Assembly: GCF_014651775.1 (NCBI RefSeq)
Contig: NZ_BMXN01000031.1
Coordinates: forward strand, 1 to 38,096
Direction of reading: 5' to 3'
Source of the DNA: Vreelandella hamiltonii
GTDB lineage: Bacteria > Pseudomonadota > Gammaproteobacteria > Pseudomonadales > Halomonadaceae
Length of the DNA stretch: 38,096 nucleotides
Below are positions 23,326 through 32,033 of the stretch, one piece after another. Position numbers and translations under genes: made by a program. Below the pieces are notes generated by a model that was given only the letters and a program-made list of their open reading frames with translations, was not told the origin of the DNA and did not search any database. Every line of letters starts with the position of its first letter. The stretch's first letter is position 1.

Positions 23326-24798
23326 ATGCGACTAGCACACTGGGCAGTCAATGCCCCTTTACGCCCCTTGCTACTGGCCGTGCTGACCTCCTCCTTCATT
23401 CTGCCTGCCCAAGCGGCCGACCTGGTCACCATCACCCGCGATGCGTTGAACAACAATGCTGCCCTTGCCTCGGCACGCGCCGAATTTTCTGGCGTGGAAG
23501 CGGGCCGGGACGTGGCGCGCGGCGGCTTGCTGCCTCAGGTGAATGCCTCCGGTAGTGTCGTGCACAACCAGCAGTACGAAAGCCAGGGTTCTGCGCGGGG
23601 GGCGGGTGTCGGCGTGGGTGCCGACCAGGCCGCGGTGGGGGTCAGCGATGACCGTTACAACACCGCATCGCTGTCGTTGGAAGCGACCCAGGCGCTGTTC
23701 AATGCCGTGACGCGCCAGGAGCTCAACCAGGCCGAGCGCCAGATCGATCAGCAGGTCTACCTTTTGGCCGCGACGGAACAGCAGCTGCTCATCGACGTGG
23801 TCAGCGCCTACTTCGATATTCTGCGTGCCCATGAGGTTCTGGAAGCGCGTCAGGCGCAAGAGCGCGCCATTGGCCGCCAACTGGAACAGGCCCGCGAGCA
23901 GTTCGAGGTCGGGCTGATTGCGATTACCGAAGTGGAAGAGGCGCGGGCCAGCTTCGACCAGTCTCGGGCCGACCGCATTGCCGCCGAGAGCAGCCTGCAA
24001 GTGGCGTTCGAAGCGCTGGAGCAGTTGACCGGGCAGCGTTACGCCAACATCGATGCCTTGGGCGACGCCATGCCGATTGCGCTCCCTGCGCCCACCGACC
24101 GTGACTATTGGGTCGACCAGGCACTGGAGCGCAACCCGCAGGTACTGGCCCAGCGGGCAGGTATCGAGCTGTCTCGGGCCGGTGTGGAAATCGCCCGGGC
24201 AGGGCGTCTACCCACCGTGCAGGCGTTCGCCAACTATCAATACTCGGAAAGCGACAGCGATGTGGTCAGTGGCTACAACTCTTCTAGCCAGGTAGGCGTT
24301 TCCGCCAACCTGCCGATTTACACCGGTGGCAGCACCAGTGCGCGTATTCGCCAGGGCACCTTCCAGCTCGAAAGTAGCCAGTACGACTTCGAGTCCCAGC
24401 GCCGCACCACGATTCAACAAGTGCGCTCGCTGTACACCCAGGTCAGCAATAACGTGGAAACCGTGGATGCTCGCCGCCAGGCCATTGTGTCTACCCGCAG
24501 CGCTCTGGAAGCGACACGCGCAGGCTACGAGGTGGGTACCCGCAATATCGTCGATGTGCTGAATGCCGAGCAGAACCTCTATAACGCCATCGCCAGCTAC
24601 GCCGAAGCGCGCTACGACTACGTGGTGAATCTGATGTCGCTGCGCCAGCAGTCGGGCATGCTGGACGTGGCGGCCATCGAGGAAGTCAATGCCTGGCTGA
24701 CCGGTGACAGCGTCAACTTCACCCTGCCTGAAAGCAACGCGCCTGATACTTACCAGCGCGCGATGGACATTGGTGCTCCTCCTACCCCAGGCGCCTGA
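23326..24798 (+). CDS. TolC-family outer-membrane efflux protein
   Basis: The product is 490 residues. A signal peptide of about 31 residues (LLLAVLTSSFILPAQA, cut before ADL) is followed by two outer-membrane efflux repeats. These have alpha-helical hairpins (LNQAERQIDQQVYLLAATEQ and VSNNVETVDARRQAIVSTR) and GLI/GYEVGTRNIVDVLNAEQNLY turns typical of TolC. The trimer would form the outer-membrane exit duct. The ATG at 23326 is preferred over TTG 23305 because the signal peptide starts there and GAGG lies about 8 nt upstream. It is the first gene of the tripartite pump operon, unusual in preceding the adaptor and pump genes. Confidence 0.93.
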   Translation: MRLAHWAVNAPLRPLLLAVLTSSFILPAQAADLVTITRDALNNNAALASARAEFSGVEAGRDVARGGLLPQVNASGSVVHNQQYESQGSARGAGVGVGADQAAVGVSDDRYNTASLSLEATQALFNAVTRQELNQAERQIDQQVYLLAATEQQLLIDVVSAYFDILRAHEVLEARQAQERAIGRQLEQAREQFEVGLIAITEVEEARASFDQSRADRIAAESSLQVAFEALEQLTGQRYANIDALGDAMPIALPAPTDRDYWVDQALERNPQVLAQRAGIELSRAGVEIARAGRLPTVQAFANYQYSESDSDVVSGYNSSSQVGVSANLPIYTGGSTSARIRQGTFQLESSQYDFESQRRTTIQQVRSLYTQVSNNVETVDARRQAIVSTRSALEATRAGYEVGTRNIVDVLNAEQNLYNAIASYAEARYDYVVNLMSLRQQSGMLDVAAIEEVNAWLTGDSVNFTLPESNAPDTYQRAMDIGAPPTPGA

Positions 24799-24864
24799 GA
24801 GCGGCCAATGGGGGCACGCCTGCGATCCGTCAACGTACAGAAAAAATGAATGGGAATTCGACGC

Positions 24865-26142
24865 ATGAAAAGAGTGATGCACTCCACCCGGGCGAGCCTG
24901 GTGACGCTGATCGCCGTGCTGGCGCTGACCGCTTGTGGCCAGGAACAGCCGTCCCAGGAGCAGCAGGGCCAGCAGGAAGCGCCACCCCACGCGGTGGAAG
25001 TCGCTGAAGTAAGCCGTCAGGACATTCCGCTCAACAAGTCCTATCCTTCGCTGCTGCGTAGCGACAGTGAAGTCACGCTGGTGGCGCGGGTCAACGGCTT
25101 TCTGGAAGAGCGGCATTTCGAACCCGGGCAAATGGTCGAGGAGGGAGATCGCCTCTACACCATCGAGCCGGACTTGTACCAGGCCACGGTGAACCAGCGT
25201 GAAGCAGACCTGCAGAGCGCCCGGGCAGAGCTGGCACGCGCCCAGCGGGATGCGCAGCGTTTCGAGCAGCTGCTGAGCCAGAACTCGGTCAGCCGCCAGC
25301 AGTACGACCAGGCGCTGGCAGAGCAGCGGGTTGCGCAGGCCAGCGTGGCACAGGCGGAAGCAGCACTCACCAGTGCCAATCTGGACTTGGGCTACTCCAA
25401 CGTCACCGCGCCCGTGTCGGGCATGATCAGCTTGAGCCAGATCAACGTGGGCAACCTGGTCACGTCAGGCACTGAGCTGGCCACCATCACACCTCTGGAC
25501 CCGCTGGAAGTGCGTTTTCAGCTACCCCAGCGCGATGCCTTCGAGCTGCGTCGTCAGTTGGCTGACAGCGCCGGTGACATGTCCTCCATTACCGCCCATC
25601 TCAGCGTGCCCGGGTTAGCGGGTAGCGCCGGCGGTGAGCTGGCGGGCCGCCTGAATTTCCTCGGTTCCCGCGTGGATACCGGCACCAGCACGGTGCAAGC
25701 ATCGGCCACGTTCGACAATCCTGACGGGGAAGTACTGCCGGGCCAGTTCGTGCGCGTACGCCTTGAAGGCCTGAAGCGCTTCGACGTCATGGCGGTGCCT
25801 GAAATTGCCGTTACCCAAGGGTTGATGGGCCCTCGTGTCTTCGTGCTGGACGACGAAAGCAAGGCGCGTGAGCGGACGGTTCAACTGGGCGATGTGGCTG
25901 GCCCCTGGCAGATCATCCTGGATGGCCTGGAGCCTGGCGAGCGCGTTGTGGTAGGTGACCCGGCGGGTATCGAGCCGGGCATGGAGATCGACCCGGTGCG
26001 TTTCGATGGCGATGCAGAACAGCTGGTCGATGACGTGGAAGAAGCCGAAGCGCAGGAGCAGCAGGAGCAGGCCGAAGCGGCTGCCGAGATGTCCGAAGGC
26101 GCCGGTGATGCGCCCGCGGAAGGGGAAGAGGGTGCTCAATAA
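24865..26142 (+). CDS. RND efflux periplasmic adaptor lipoprotein (AcrA/MexA-like)
   Basis: The product is 425 residues. A lipoprotein signal has lipobox LTAC with acylated Cys24. A membrane-fusion protein architecture follows: barrel-sandwich halves near 60-85 and 170-205, a helical hairpin of about 90-170 between them (LQSARAELARAQRDAQRFEQ), then beta-barrel and membrane-proximal domains. The last ~45 residues form an acidic, Gln/Glu-rich tail not found in AcrA. The start is uncertain: ATG 24850 is in frame, but 24865 gives the better signal peptide. The stop overlaps the pump ATG (TAATG). Confidence 0.92.
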   Translation: MKRVMHSTRASLVTLIAVLALTACGQEQPSQEQQGQQEAPPHAVEVAEVSRQDIPLNKSYPSLLRSDSEVTLVARVNGFLEERHFEPGQMVEEGDRLYTIEPDLYQATVNQREADLQSARAELARAQRDAQRFEQLLSQNSVSRQQYDQALAEQRVAQASVAQAEAALTSANLDLGYSNVTAPVSGMISLSQINVGNLVTSGTELATITPLDPLEVRFQLPQRDAFELRRQLADSAGDMSSITAHLSVPGLAGSAGGELAGRLNFLGSRVDTGTSTVQASATFDNPDGEVLPGQFVRVRLEGLKRFDVMAVPEIAVTQGLMGPRVFVLDDESKARERTVQLGDVAGPWQIILDGLEPGERVVVGDPAGIEPGMEIDPVRFDGDAEQLVDDVEEAEAQEQQEQAEAAAEMSEGAGDAPAEGEEGAQ

Positions 26143-29100
26143 TGAATTTCTCTAACTTCTTTATCAGTCGTCCGATATTCGCCACGGTGCTGGCGATTAT
26201 CCTGACGCTGGTAGGCGCGATGGCGATGCGGATATTGCCCATCGAGCAGTATCCCAGCGTGGTGCCGCCCACGGTCTCGGTACAGGCGCAGTTCCCCGGT
26301 GCCGATGCGGAGACCGTGGCACAGACCGTGGCCGCGCCCCTGGCGGAAGCCATCAACGGCGTGGAGGACATGCTGTACATGACCTCCAACAGCGCCGACA
26401 ACGGCCTGATGAGCCTGAGCGTGGCGTTCAACATCGGCACCGATGGTGATATCAACACCATCAACGTCAACAACCGCGTGCAGGGGGCCTTGTCCCAGTT
26501 GCCAGAGGCCGTTCAGTCTCAGGGTGTCACCGTGGAGCTGCGTTCCGACTCCATTCTGATGCTGGTCGCGCTGACCTCGCCCAGCGGTGACTACAACAAC
26601 GTTTACATGCAGAACTATGCCACGCTCAACATTCTCGATGAGCTGCGCCAGGTGCCTGGCGTGGGCAACGCCGAGGTGCTGGGGGGCGGCGAGTTTGCCA
26701 TGCGGATCTGGATGGATCCCGACAAGCTGGCCCAGTACGACCTGACCCCGAGCGAAGTGGCCAGTGCCATTCGCGCTCAGAACACCGAAATTCCGGCCGG
26801 TAATCTTGCCGCGACGCCCCAGAGCGAGCCGCGTGCCTATACCTACACCATTACCGCTGGCGGGCGCCTTTCCAGCCCGGATGATTTCCGCAACATCTTC
26901 CTGCGCACCAATGCCGATGGTTCTTCGCTGCGCCTGGAAGACGTGGCGCGGATCGAGCTGGGCGCCTCTTTCTACGGCGTGGATGCGCGGTTGAACGGCG
27001 CGACCATGACGCCCATCATCATCAACCAGCAGCCGGGCGCCAACGCGCTGGAAACGGCCAACTCGGTTCGGGCGACCATGGAAGATCTGGCTGAACGCTT
27101 CCCGCCGGGGCTCGAGTACGTGACGCCTTACGATACGACGCTGTTCATCGATGCGTCCGTCGAGACGGTGCTCAAGACGTTCATCGAAGCGTTCCTTATC
27201 GTTATCGTGATTCTGTTCATCTTCCTGCAGAACTGGCGCTTTACGGTCATCGCCTTGTCGGTGGTGCCGGTCTCGGTGATTGGTACCTTTGCCGGCTTCT
27301 ACCTGTTCGACTTCTCGATCAACCTGTTGACGCTGTTCGCGCTGGTGCTGTCGATCGGTATCGTGGTGGATGACGCGATTCTGGTGGTGGAGAACGTCGA
27401 GCGGGTGCTCAGCGAAGAGGACGATATCAGCGTCCGCGATGCCACCATTCGCGCCATGAAAGAGGTCGGTGGGCCGGTCATCGCCACGTCGCTGATCATG
27501 GCGGCGGTGTTCGTGCCGGTGGCCTTCATGGGCGGCTTCACGGGCCAGATCTACCAGCAGTTCGCGATTACCGTGGCGATCTCGGTGGCGTTGTCGGCGC
27601 TGATGGCACTGACCTTCACCCCGGCGCTGTCCGCGATCTTCATCAAGCACAACCTGCACAAGACCCGTCAGTCCGCTTTCAAGCGTGCCATTACCACGCC
27701 GCTGCGTCTGTTCGATCGTTTCTTTGCAGGCTTCACGGCGCTCTACATGTGGTTCGTGAAGAAGCTGGTGCGCTTCTGGGTGCTGGCGCTGGCGCTGACC
27801 GTGGCTGTCGGGGCGGGCTCTTACTGGCTGTATGCCAATACGCCCTCCACGCTGGTGCCCGAAACGGACCAGGGGATCGTGCTGGTCAGCGTGTCGCTGC
27901 CGGACGCTGCCTCGCTGGATCGTACCCAGAACTACATGGCCGAGCTAAGTGCTGCCATTGAAGATATCCCTGGCGTGCAGTACTCCTCGGCGGTGGCGGG
28001 GTATGACATTCTGTCCAGCGCGGTAAACACCGCACGCGGGATCATGTTCGTCAACATGCAGCCTTGGTCGGAGCGCGACCTGACCGCCAATGAGCTGGTG
28101 GGCCGTATCATGCAGCTGGGTGCCAGCATCGACGGTGGTTCGGCCATGGCCTTCAACGTGCCGCCCATCATGGGGCTGTCGACCACTGGGGGCTTCACCG
28201 GCTACCTGCAATCCTTCGACGGCGCATCGCCCCGTGAGCTGTATGAAGCTTCGCTGCAGATCATGGGGGCGGCGAACCAGCACCCTGCGCTGAATCAAGT
28301 ATTCTCCACGTTCAACGTGAACGTTCCCTCGTTCCGGGCGGAGATCGACCAGCAGAAGGCGTTGAGCTACGGCGTGGCCCTGGAGAATATCTCTTCGGCA
28401 CTTTCCAATACCTTTGGTAATGGCTTCGTCAACTTCTTCAGCTACCAGAACCGTAACTTCCAGGTGTATCTGCAGAACGAGGACGAGTTCCGCAAGACCC
28501 CCGAAGACATCAACAATGTCTACGTGCGGGGCGGCAACGGTGAGCGCATTCCGTTATCCGAGTTCGTGACGCTGGAGCGCCAGGTAGGGCCTTCGGTAGT
28601 GTCACGCTTCGGGGTGTACACCGGGGCGCAGTTCCAGGGCGGGGCGGCTCCGGGCTACAGCTCGGCACAAGCCATCGCGGCCATGGAAGAAGTCGTGCTG
28701 GAAACACTGGGGCCGAACTGGGGCATGGGCTGGACCGGTACCGCGTATCAGGAGGCCAACCTGGGCAATACCGCCATGCTGGCCATCGTGTTCGGTATCC
28801 TGATGGTGTTCCTGATCCTGGCGGCCCAGTACGAGAGCTGGTCCTTGCCGCTGGCGGTCTTGACGGCCACCCCGTTTGCCTTCCTCGGGGGGATTGGCGG
28901 TATCGTGCTGCGCGGGCTGGATACCAGTGTCTACGTGCAAATCGGTATGCTGGTAGTCGTGGGGCTGGCGGCCAAGAACGCGATCCTGATCGTCGAGTTT
29001 GCCGAGCTGCAGCGTAAAGAGCAGGGCAAGACGATTCGTGAAGCCGCGATCACGGCGGCCGAGCTGCGCTTCCGGCCCATCGTCATGACCTCGCTGGCGT

Positions 29101-29330
29101 TCATCTTTGGTACGCTGCCGCTGGCCTTGGCCACCGGGGCCAGTGATGTCAGTAGCCACCATATCGGCACCACGGTGGCCGTGGGCATGGCGTCCGTCGC
29201 TATTCTGGGCAGCCTGTTCATTCCCAGCTTCTACGCCATGATTGCCACTGTTTCTGACTGGCTCTACCGCAAGCGTCATCCTGAACGCAAGGAGGATGAG
29301 CAGGCGGCGCTGGGTCACGATCAGACCTGA
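26142..29330 (+). CDS. RND multidrug efflux transporter (AcrB/MexB-like)
   Basis: The product is 1062 residues, full length for the HAE1 family. It begins MNFSNFFISRPIFATVLAII and includes the GIVVDDAILVVENVER segment with the paired proton-relay aspartates. The second-half AAKNAILIVEFA motif supplies the relay lysine. Large periplasmic loops separate TM1-TM2 and TM7-TM8. It uses the proton gradient to expel hydrophobic or amphiphilic compounds through the adaptor and the TolC-like duct. It is the last gene of the operon, followed by a strong terminator. Confidence 0.96.
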   Translation: MNFSNFFISRPIFATVLAIILTLVGAMAMRILPIEQYPSVVPPTVSVQAQFPGADAETVAQTVAAPLAEAINGVEDMLYMTSNSADNGLMSLSVAFNIGTDGDINTINVNNRVQGALSQLPEAVQSQGVTVELRSDSILMLVALTSPSGDYNNVYMQNYATLNILDELRQVPGVGNAEVLGGGEFAMRIWMDPDKLAQYDLTPSEVASAIRAQNTEIPAGNLAATPQSEPRAYTYTITAGGRLSSPDDFRNIFLRTNADGSSLRLEDVARIELGASFYGVDARLNGATMTPIIINQQPGANALETANSVRATMEDLAERFPPGLEYVTPYDTTLFIDASVETVLKTFIEAFLIVIVILFIFLQNWRFTVIALSVVPVSVIGTFAGFYLFDFSINLLTLFALVLSIGIVVDDAILVVENVERVLSEEDDISVRDATIRAMKEVGGPVIATSLIMAAVFVPVAFMGGFTGQIYQQFAITVAISVALSALMALTFTPALSAIFIKHNLHKTRQSAFKRAITTPLRLFDRFFAGFTALYMWFVKKLVRFWVLALALTVAVGAGSYWLYANTPSTLVPETDQGIVLVSVSLPDAASLDRTQNYMAELSAAIEDIPGVQYSSAVAGYDILSSAVNTARGIMFVNMQPWSERDLTANELVGRIMQLGASIDGGSAMAFNVPPIMGLSTTGGFTGYLQSFDGASPRELYEASLQIMGAANQHPALNQVFSTFNVNVPSFRAEIDQQKALSYGVALENISSALSNTFGNGFVNFFSYQNRNFQVYLQNEDEFRKTPEDINNVYVRGGNGERIPLSEFVTLERQVGPSVVSRFGVYTGAQFQGGAAPGYSSAQAIAAMEEVVLETLGPNWGMGWTGTAYQEANLGNTAMLAIVFGILMVFLILAAQYESWSLPLAVLTATPFAFLGGIGGIVLRGLDTSVYVQIGMLVVVGLAAKNAILIVEFAELQRKEQGKTIREAAITAAELRFRPIVMTSLAFIFGTLPLALATGASDVSSHHIGTTVAVGMASVAILGSLFIPSFYAMIATVSDWLYRKRHPERKEDEQAALGHDQT

Positions 29331-29353
29331 CCTGATCGCCAGCGATCCACCAG

Positions 29354-29382
29354 ACGGGTACCCCACGGGGTGCCCGTTTTTT
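29354..29382 (+). terminator. Intrinsic terminator of the efflux operon
   Basis: ACGGGTACCCC (29354-29364) pairs with GGGGTGCCCGT (29367-29377), with one G-T pair. A run of Ts to 29382 follows, 24 bp after the pump stop codon. Confidence 0.9.
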
Positions 29383-29520
29383 GTGGGCGTCGGGCCAAAG
29401 GCTGACACGGGTCAATGCCCGAGCTACTGACATGGCTAAGATGAGCTAAGCTGAAAGTGACCATCGTTTTAGCCTGAGTAGCACAATAATGGTCGACAAT
29501 AGGCTCAGGCGAGAACAAGA

Positions 29521-29542
29521 CCGGGCAACTTGCCCGGAGGAG
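29521..29542 (+). promoter_or_regulatory. Hairpin abutting the ribosome binding site
   Basis: CCGGGCA (29521-29527) and TGCCCGG (29531-29537) form a tight hairpin with an ACT loop. Its right arm shares two bases with the GGAGG/AGGAG ribosome site (29536-29542) of the membrane protein gene at 29551. The fold could limit translation initiation. Confidence 0.5.
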
Positions 29543-29550
29543 AACACGCC

Positions 29551-30225
29551 ATGCAAACCTTCATGTCTGCTGCTCTGCAGTTTCCTACCATCGTCTTTGC
29601 CCTGCTGCTGATACTGGGCATTCTCTATTGGCTCCTGGTGTTGTTGCGACTGGCGCCGTTGGAGCTGTTCGAACGCGATAGCCTGCGCGATGACCACATG
29701 GCGAGCACGCTCGTCTCGCTGGGCTTTGCGGGTGTGCCCGCCTCACTGGCGCTGAGCCTGCTCGTTCTATTGGCAGGCGCCATCTCGCTGGCCGTCGAGC
29801 TGCTGGTGCTGCGCTGGCTACCGCTGGGCATGCTGAGAGTGCCCGTGGGCGTGCTGGTGCTGTGGGCTTCCTTTGCCGTTGCTTCGCCGCTGGCGGCTGC
29901 CGTGTGTCACGCCCTGCAGCGTGGGCTGCATCGCTACCCGCCGTTCCAGCGCCGTTGCCTGCTTGGCGCCACGGCGGTAGTGGCCGAGCGCGACCAGCAG
30001 GGCGGTGCCACTGCTCGGCTGCTCAATGAGCCAAACAGCGTGGTGCGCCTGCATTGCAAGGCGGGGGATTGCCCCCAGCTGGGTGAGCATCGGGTCTTGG
30101 TCAAATATCTGGCCAGTGAAGGGGCCTACCGCAGTGTCATGGAGCAGGACTACCTGGATACGCGGGTACGCCTCAACAAGCTGCGCTTGCAGCACAAGCA
30201 CCACCCCAACGGCTACCCGACGTAA
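29551..30225 (+). CDS. YqiJ-like inner-membrane protein (DUF1449/OB-fold type)
   Basis: The product is 224 residues. Three to four hydrophobic segments (about 10-32, 55-85, 88-120) are followed by a soluble C-terminal domain (about 130-224). That domain fits a small beta-barrel: AVVAERDQQGGATARLL, then VVRLHCKAGDCPQLGEHRVLVKYLASEG. The FPTIVFALLLILGILYWLLV opening resembles YqiJ/DUF1449 proteins, which usually accompany a flotillin-like protein (YqiK). No flotillin is present here. The ATG at 29551 has AGGAG 8 nt upstream. It converges with the hydrolase gene, 6 bp between stops. Confidence 0.7.
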   Translation: MQTFMSAALQFPTIVFALLLILGILYWLLVLLRLAPLELFERDSLRDDHMASTLVSLGFAGVPASLALSLLVLLAGAISLAVELLVLRWLPLGMLRVPVGVLVLWASFAVASPLAAAVCHALQRGLHRYPPFQRRCLLGATAVVAERDQQGGATARLLNEPNSVVRLHCKAGDCPQLGEHRVLVKYLASEGAYRSVMEQDYLDTRVRLNKLRLQHKHHPNGYPT

Positions 30226-30231
30226 CCAGCC

Positions 30232-31161
30232 CTATCTACCGCCTCTCAGGTAGCGCCACACATCTGCCAGCCACTGGCTGAACGTGCCAGTTGGCTGGGC
30301 AGGTGTTGCCGTGGAAGAGGCGGATAACGGGGTCGTCAGAAAGTGCTGTATGGGCTTGACCTGCTGGGCGTCATTGAGCATCGGCGCGTGCCCGCAGCCC
30401 GGCACGGTCATGGTCACCAACGACGGCTGTGACTCGGCCATTTTGGGCAGCGTTTCGGCGGCCAGCAGGGTAGAGGTTTCACCGCGAATGACCATGAGCG
30501 GGCAGCGTATCTTCGCCCAGTCGGCCCAGGTATCCCGTGGTGTATCGTGAATAAACTGCTCGCCTATGCGTGGGTCGAAGTGGTAGGTCCAACTGCCATC
30601 GGGCAGGCGTCGTGCGCTATTGAGCGCCAGCTCGCGCCACTCCGCTTCGCTGGTGATGCCGAAGCTGGCATAGTGCTTGACCAGCTCTGCCTGCAGGTTG
30701 GCAAAGTTGTTGAAACGGTGGGTGACGCCAAAGTAGCTCGACAGCGCAATCAGCCCTTCCTTGTCGAGCTCGGGCCCAACGTCATTGAGGACCAGCCGCG
30801 CAATGCGCGCTGCGTGTTGCTCGTCGGCGGCGATCAGCATACCAAGCAGCCCTCCCATGGAGGTGCCCAGCCAGTCCACCTGCTCCAACTGGTAGTGGTC
30901 CAGCAGCGCGATGGCAACGGTGACATAGTGGCTGTAAAGGTAGTCATGGGCGGGAAACAGCGACCAGCTCGATAGGCCGCGCCCTGGGGTGTCCGGGGCC
31001 AGTACGCGCCATTCGCTACCGAGCTCGCGGGCCAGGGCGGCAAAATCACCGCCGTGACGAGCCAGCCCGTGCCAGGCAATCAGGGTTCGTTTGGCGTCAG
31101 GGTTCCAGATGCGAACCGCAATCTCCAGCTCACGTACGCGTACAAACTCCAAGGCATCCAT
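30232..31161 (-). CDS. Alpha/beta hydrolase
   Basis: The product is 309 residues with an alpha/beta-hydrolase fold. The oxyanion region is WHGLARHGGDF. The nucleophile elbow GTSMGG contains Ser101, and the C-terminal catalytic His is in VPGCGHAPML. An acidic residue after RCPLMVIRGETS completes the likely triad. A Ser/Thr/Pro-rich linker (SASSTATPAQPTGT) ends the protein. Family members include esterases, lipases and C-C hydrolases, and the substrate is not predictable. It lies between the YqiJ-like gene and tetR; the gap to tetR is 61 bp. Confidence 0.88.
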   Translation of the reverse strand: MDALEFVRVRELEIAVRIWNPDAKRTLIAWHGLARHGGDFAALARELGSEWRVLAPDTPGRGLSSWSLFPAHDYLYSHYVTVAIALLDHYQLEQVDWLGTSMGGLLGMLIAADEQHAARIARLVLNDVGPELDKEGLIALSSYFGVTHRFNNFANLQAELVKHYASFGITSEAEWRELALNSARRLPDGSWTYHFDPRIGEQFIHDTPRDTWADWAKIRCPLMVIRGETSTLLAAETLPKMAESQPSLVTMTVPGCGHAPMLNDAQQVKPIQHFLTTPLSASSTATPAQPTGTFSQWLADVWRYLRGGR

Positions 31162-31222
31162 ACACGGCTCCTGTCATGTGGTGCCTGTAGTATAGATGCA
31201 ATGCTGCGGTGCAGTAGAGCGT

Positions 31223-31834
31223 TTACTTGCGCATCATGCGGATCAGCGTATCGATGATTTCTGCGCCGCGCTCGGAGACAGAAAAAGCATCGGGTGTGCG
31301 CAGCCAATCATGAAACAGGCCGCCGAGCGCGCACTGCATCAGGCGGGTGGCCGTTTCCGGGCTGATATCTTCGCGCATATCCTGCTGTTGCTGGGCCAGT
31401 TGGAACACCGGCAGCATTTCGTCGAAGCACTCTTCGCCGATTTCATCCTGCATGGCAATGGGGTTGATATCGCTGAAGAATTCACAGCGATGGAGCAGGA
31501 TCGACAGAATACGCTGATGGGAAGGTTGTTCGATACGCTGCAAGCCCGCGTGGCAGGCCAGGCGAATGGCTTCCAACGGCGAAACGTGTGGGTCGGCGTT
31601 ATTGACTTCATCGATCAATGACTGGAAGGGCATGCGCACCCGCTCCACCAGCGCCATGAACAGATCGCCCTTGTTCTTGAAGTGCCAATAGACGGCACCG
31701 CGGGTCAGCCCCGCATGGCGGGCAATCTGCTCAAGCGAGGTGCGAGCAACGCCTTTTTCGAAAAACACCTCTTCAGCCGCATCCAGCAGCGCTTCGCGCG
31801 TTGCCGCAGCCTCCGCTTTGGTTTTTCTTGCCAT
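31223..31834 (-). CDS. TetR/AcrR-family efflux repressor
   Basis: The product is 203 residues. The N-terminal TetR helix-turn-helix (about 10-57: TSLEQIARHAGLTRGAVYWHFKNKGDLF) closely follows AcrR/TtgR, and the larger C-terminal ligand domain is AcrR-like. A GAGGTGAGG ribosome site precedes the ATG. An operator with the same 15 conserved bases as the one at the efflux promoter lies 60-78 bp upstream, so this protein most likely represses both its own gene and the pump genes at 23.3-29.3 kb. Drug binding would release it. Confidence 0.93.
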   Translation of the reverse strand: MARKTKAEAAATREALLDAAEEVFFEKGVARTSLEQIARHAGLTRGAVYWHFKNKGDLFMALVERVRMPFQSLIDEVNNADPHVSPLEAIRLACHAGLQRIEQPSHQRILSILLHRCEFFSDINPIAMQDEIGEECFDEMLPVFQLAQQQQDMREDISPETATRLMQCALGGLFHDWLRTPDAFSVSERGAEIIDTLIRMMRK

Positions 31835-31893
31835 GGAACCTCACCTCACTCTCGACACGTATGCGGCGTATTTTATATGAACTCGCCGGTTTT

Positions 31894-31912
31894 TTACATT
31901 CAAAAGTGTATG
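31894..31912 (-). promoter_or_regulatory. AcrR-type operator upstream of the TetR gene
   Basis: On the minus strand this reads CATACA-N4-TGAATGTAA, identical at all 15 defined positions to 23241-23259 and differing only in the central four bases. It contains a TTGAAT -35-like element, so binding would block tetR transcription. Confidence 0.82.
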
Positions 31913-32033
31913 GTTAATCAGAGAACTTCATAGCGTGCGTTAACAAAGATGTCGGATAATGCTAAATAGAGTTTTCAGACATCAGATTTTCCAACCTTTT
32001 AGCTACTGCACGATGCTTGATCGAGGAGTTGTC

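Noticed and set aside
26136..27659. 507-codon minus-strand frame opposite the RND pump gene
   Set aside because: Antisense shadow with His/Arg/Gln-rich composition typical of reverse-complement high-GC DNA. The plus strand is a full RND transporter.
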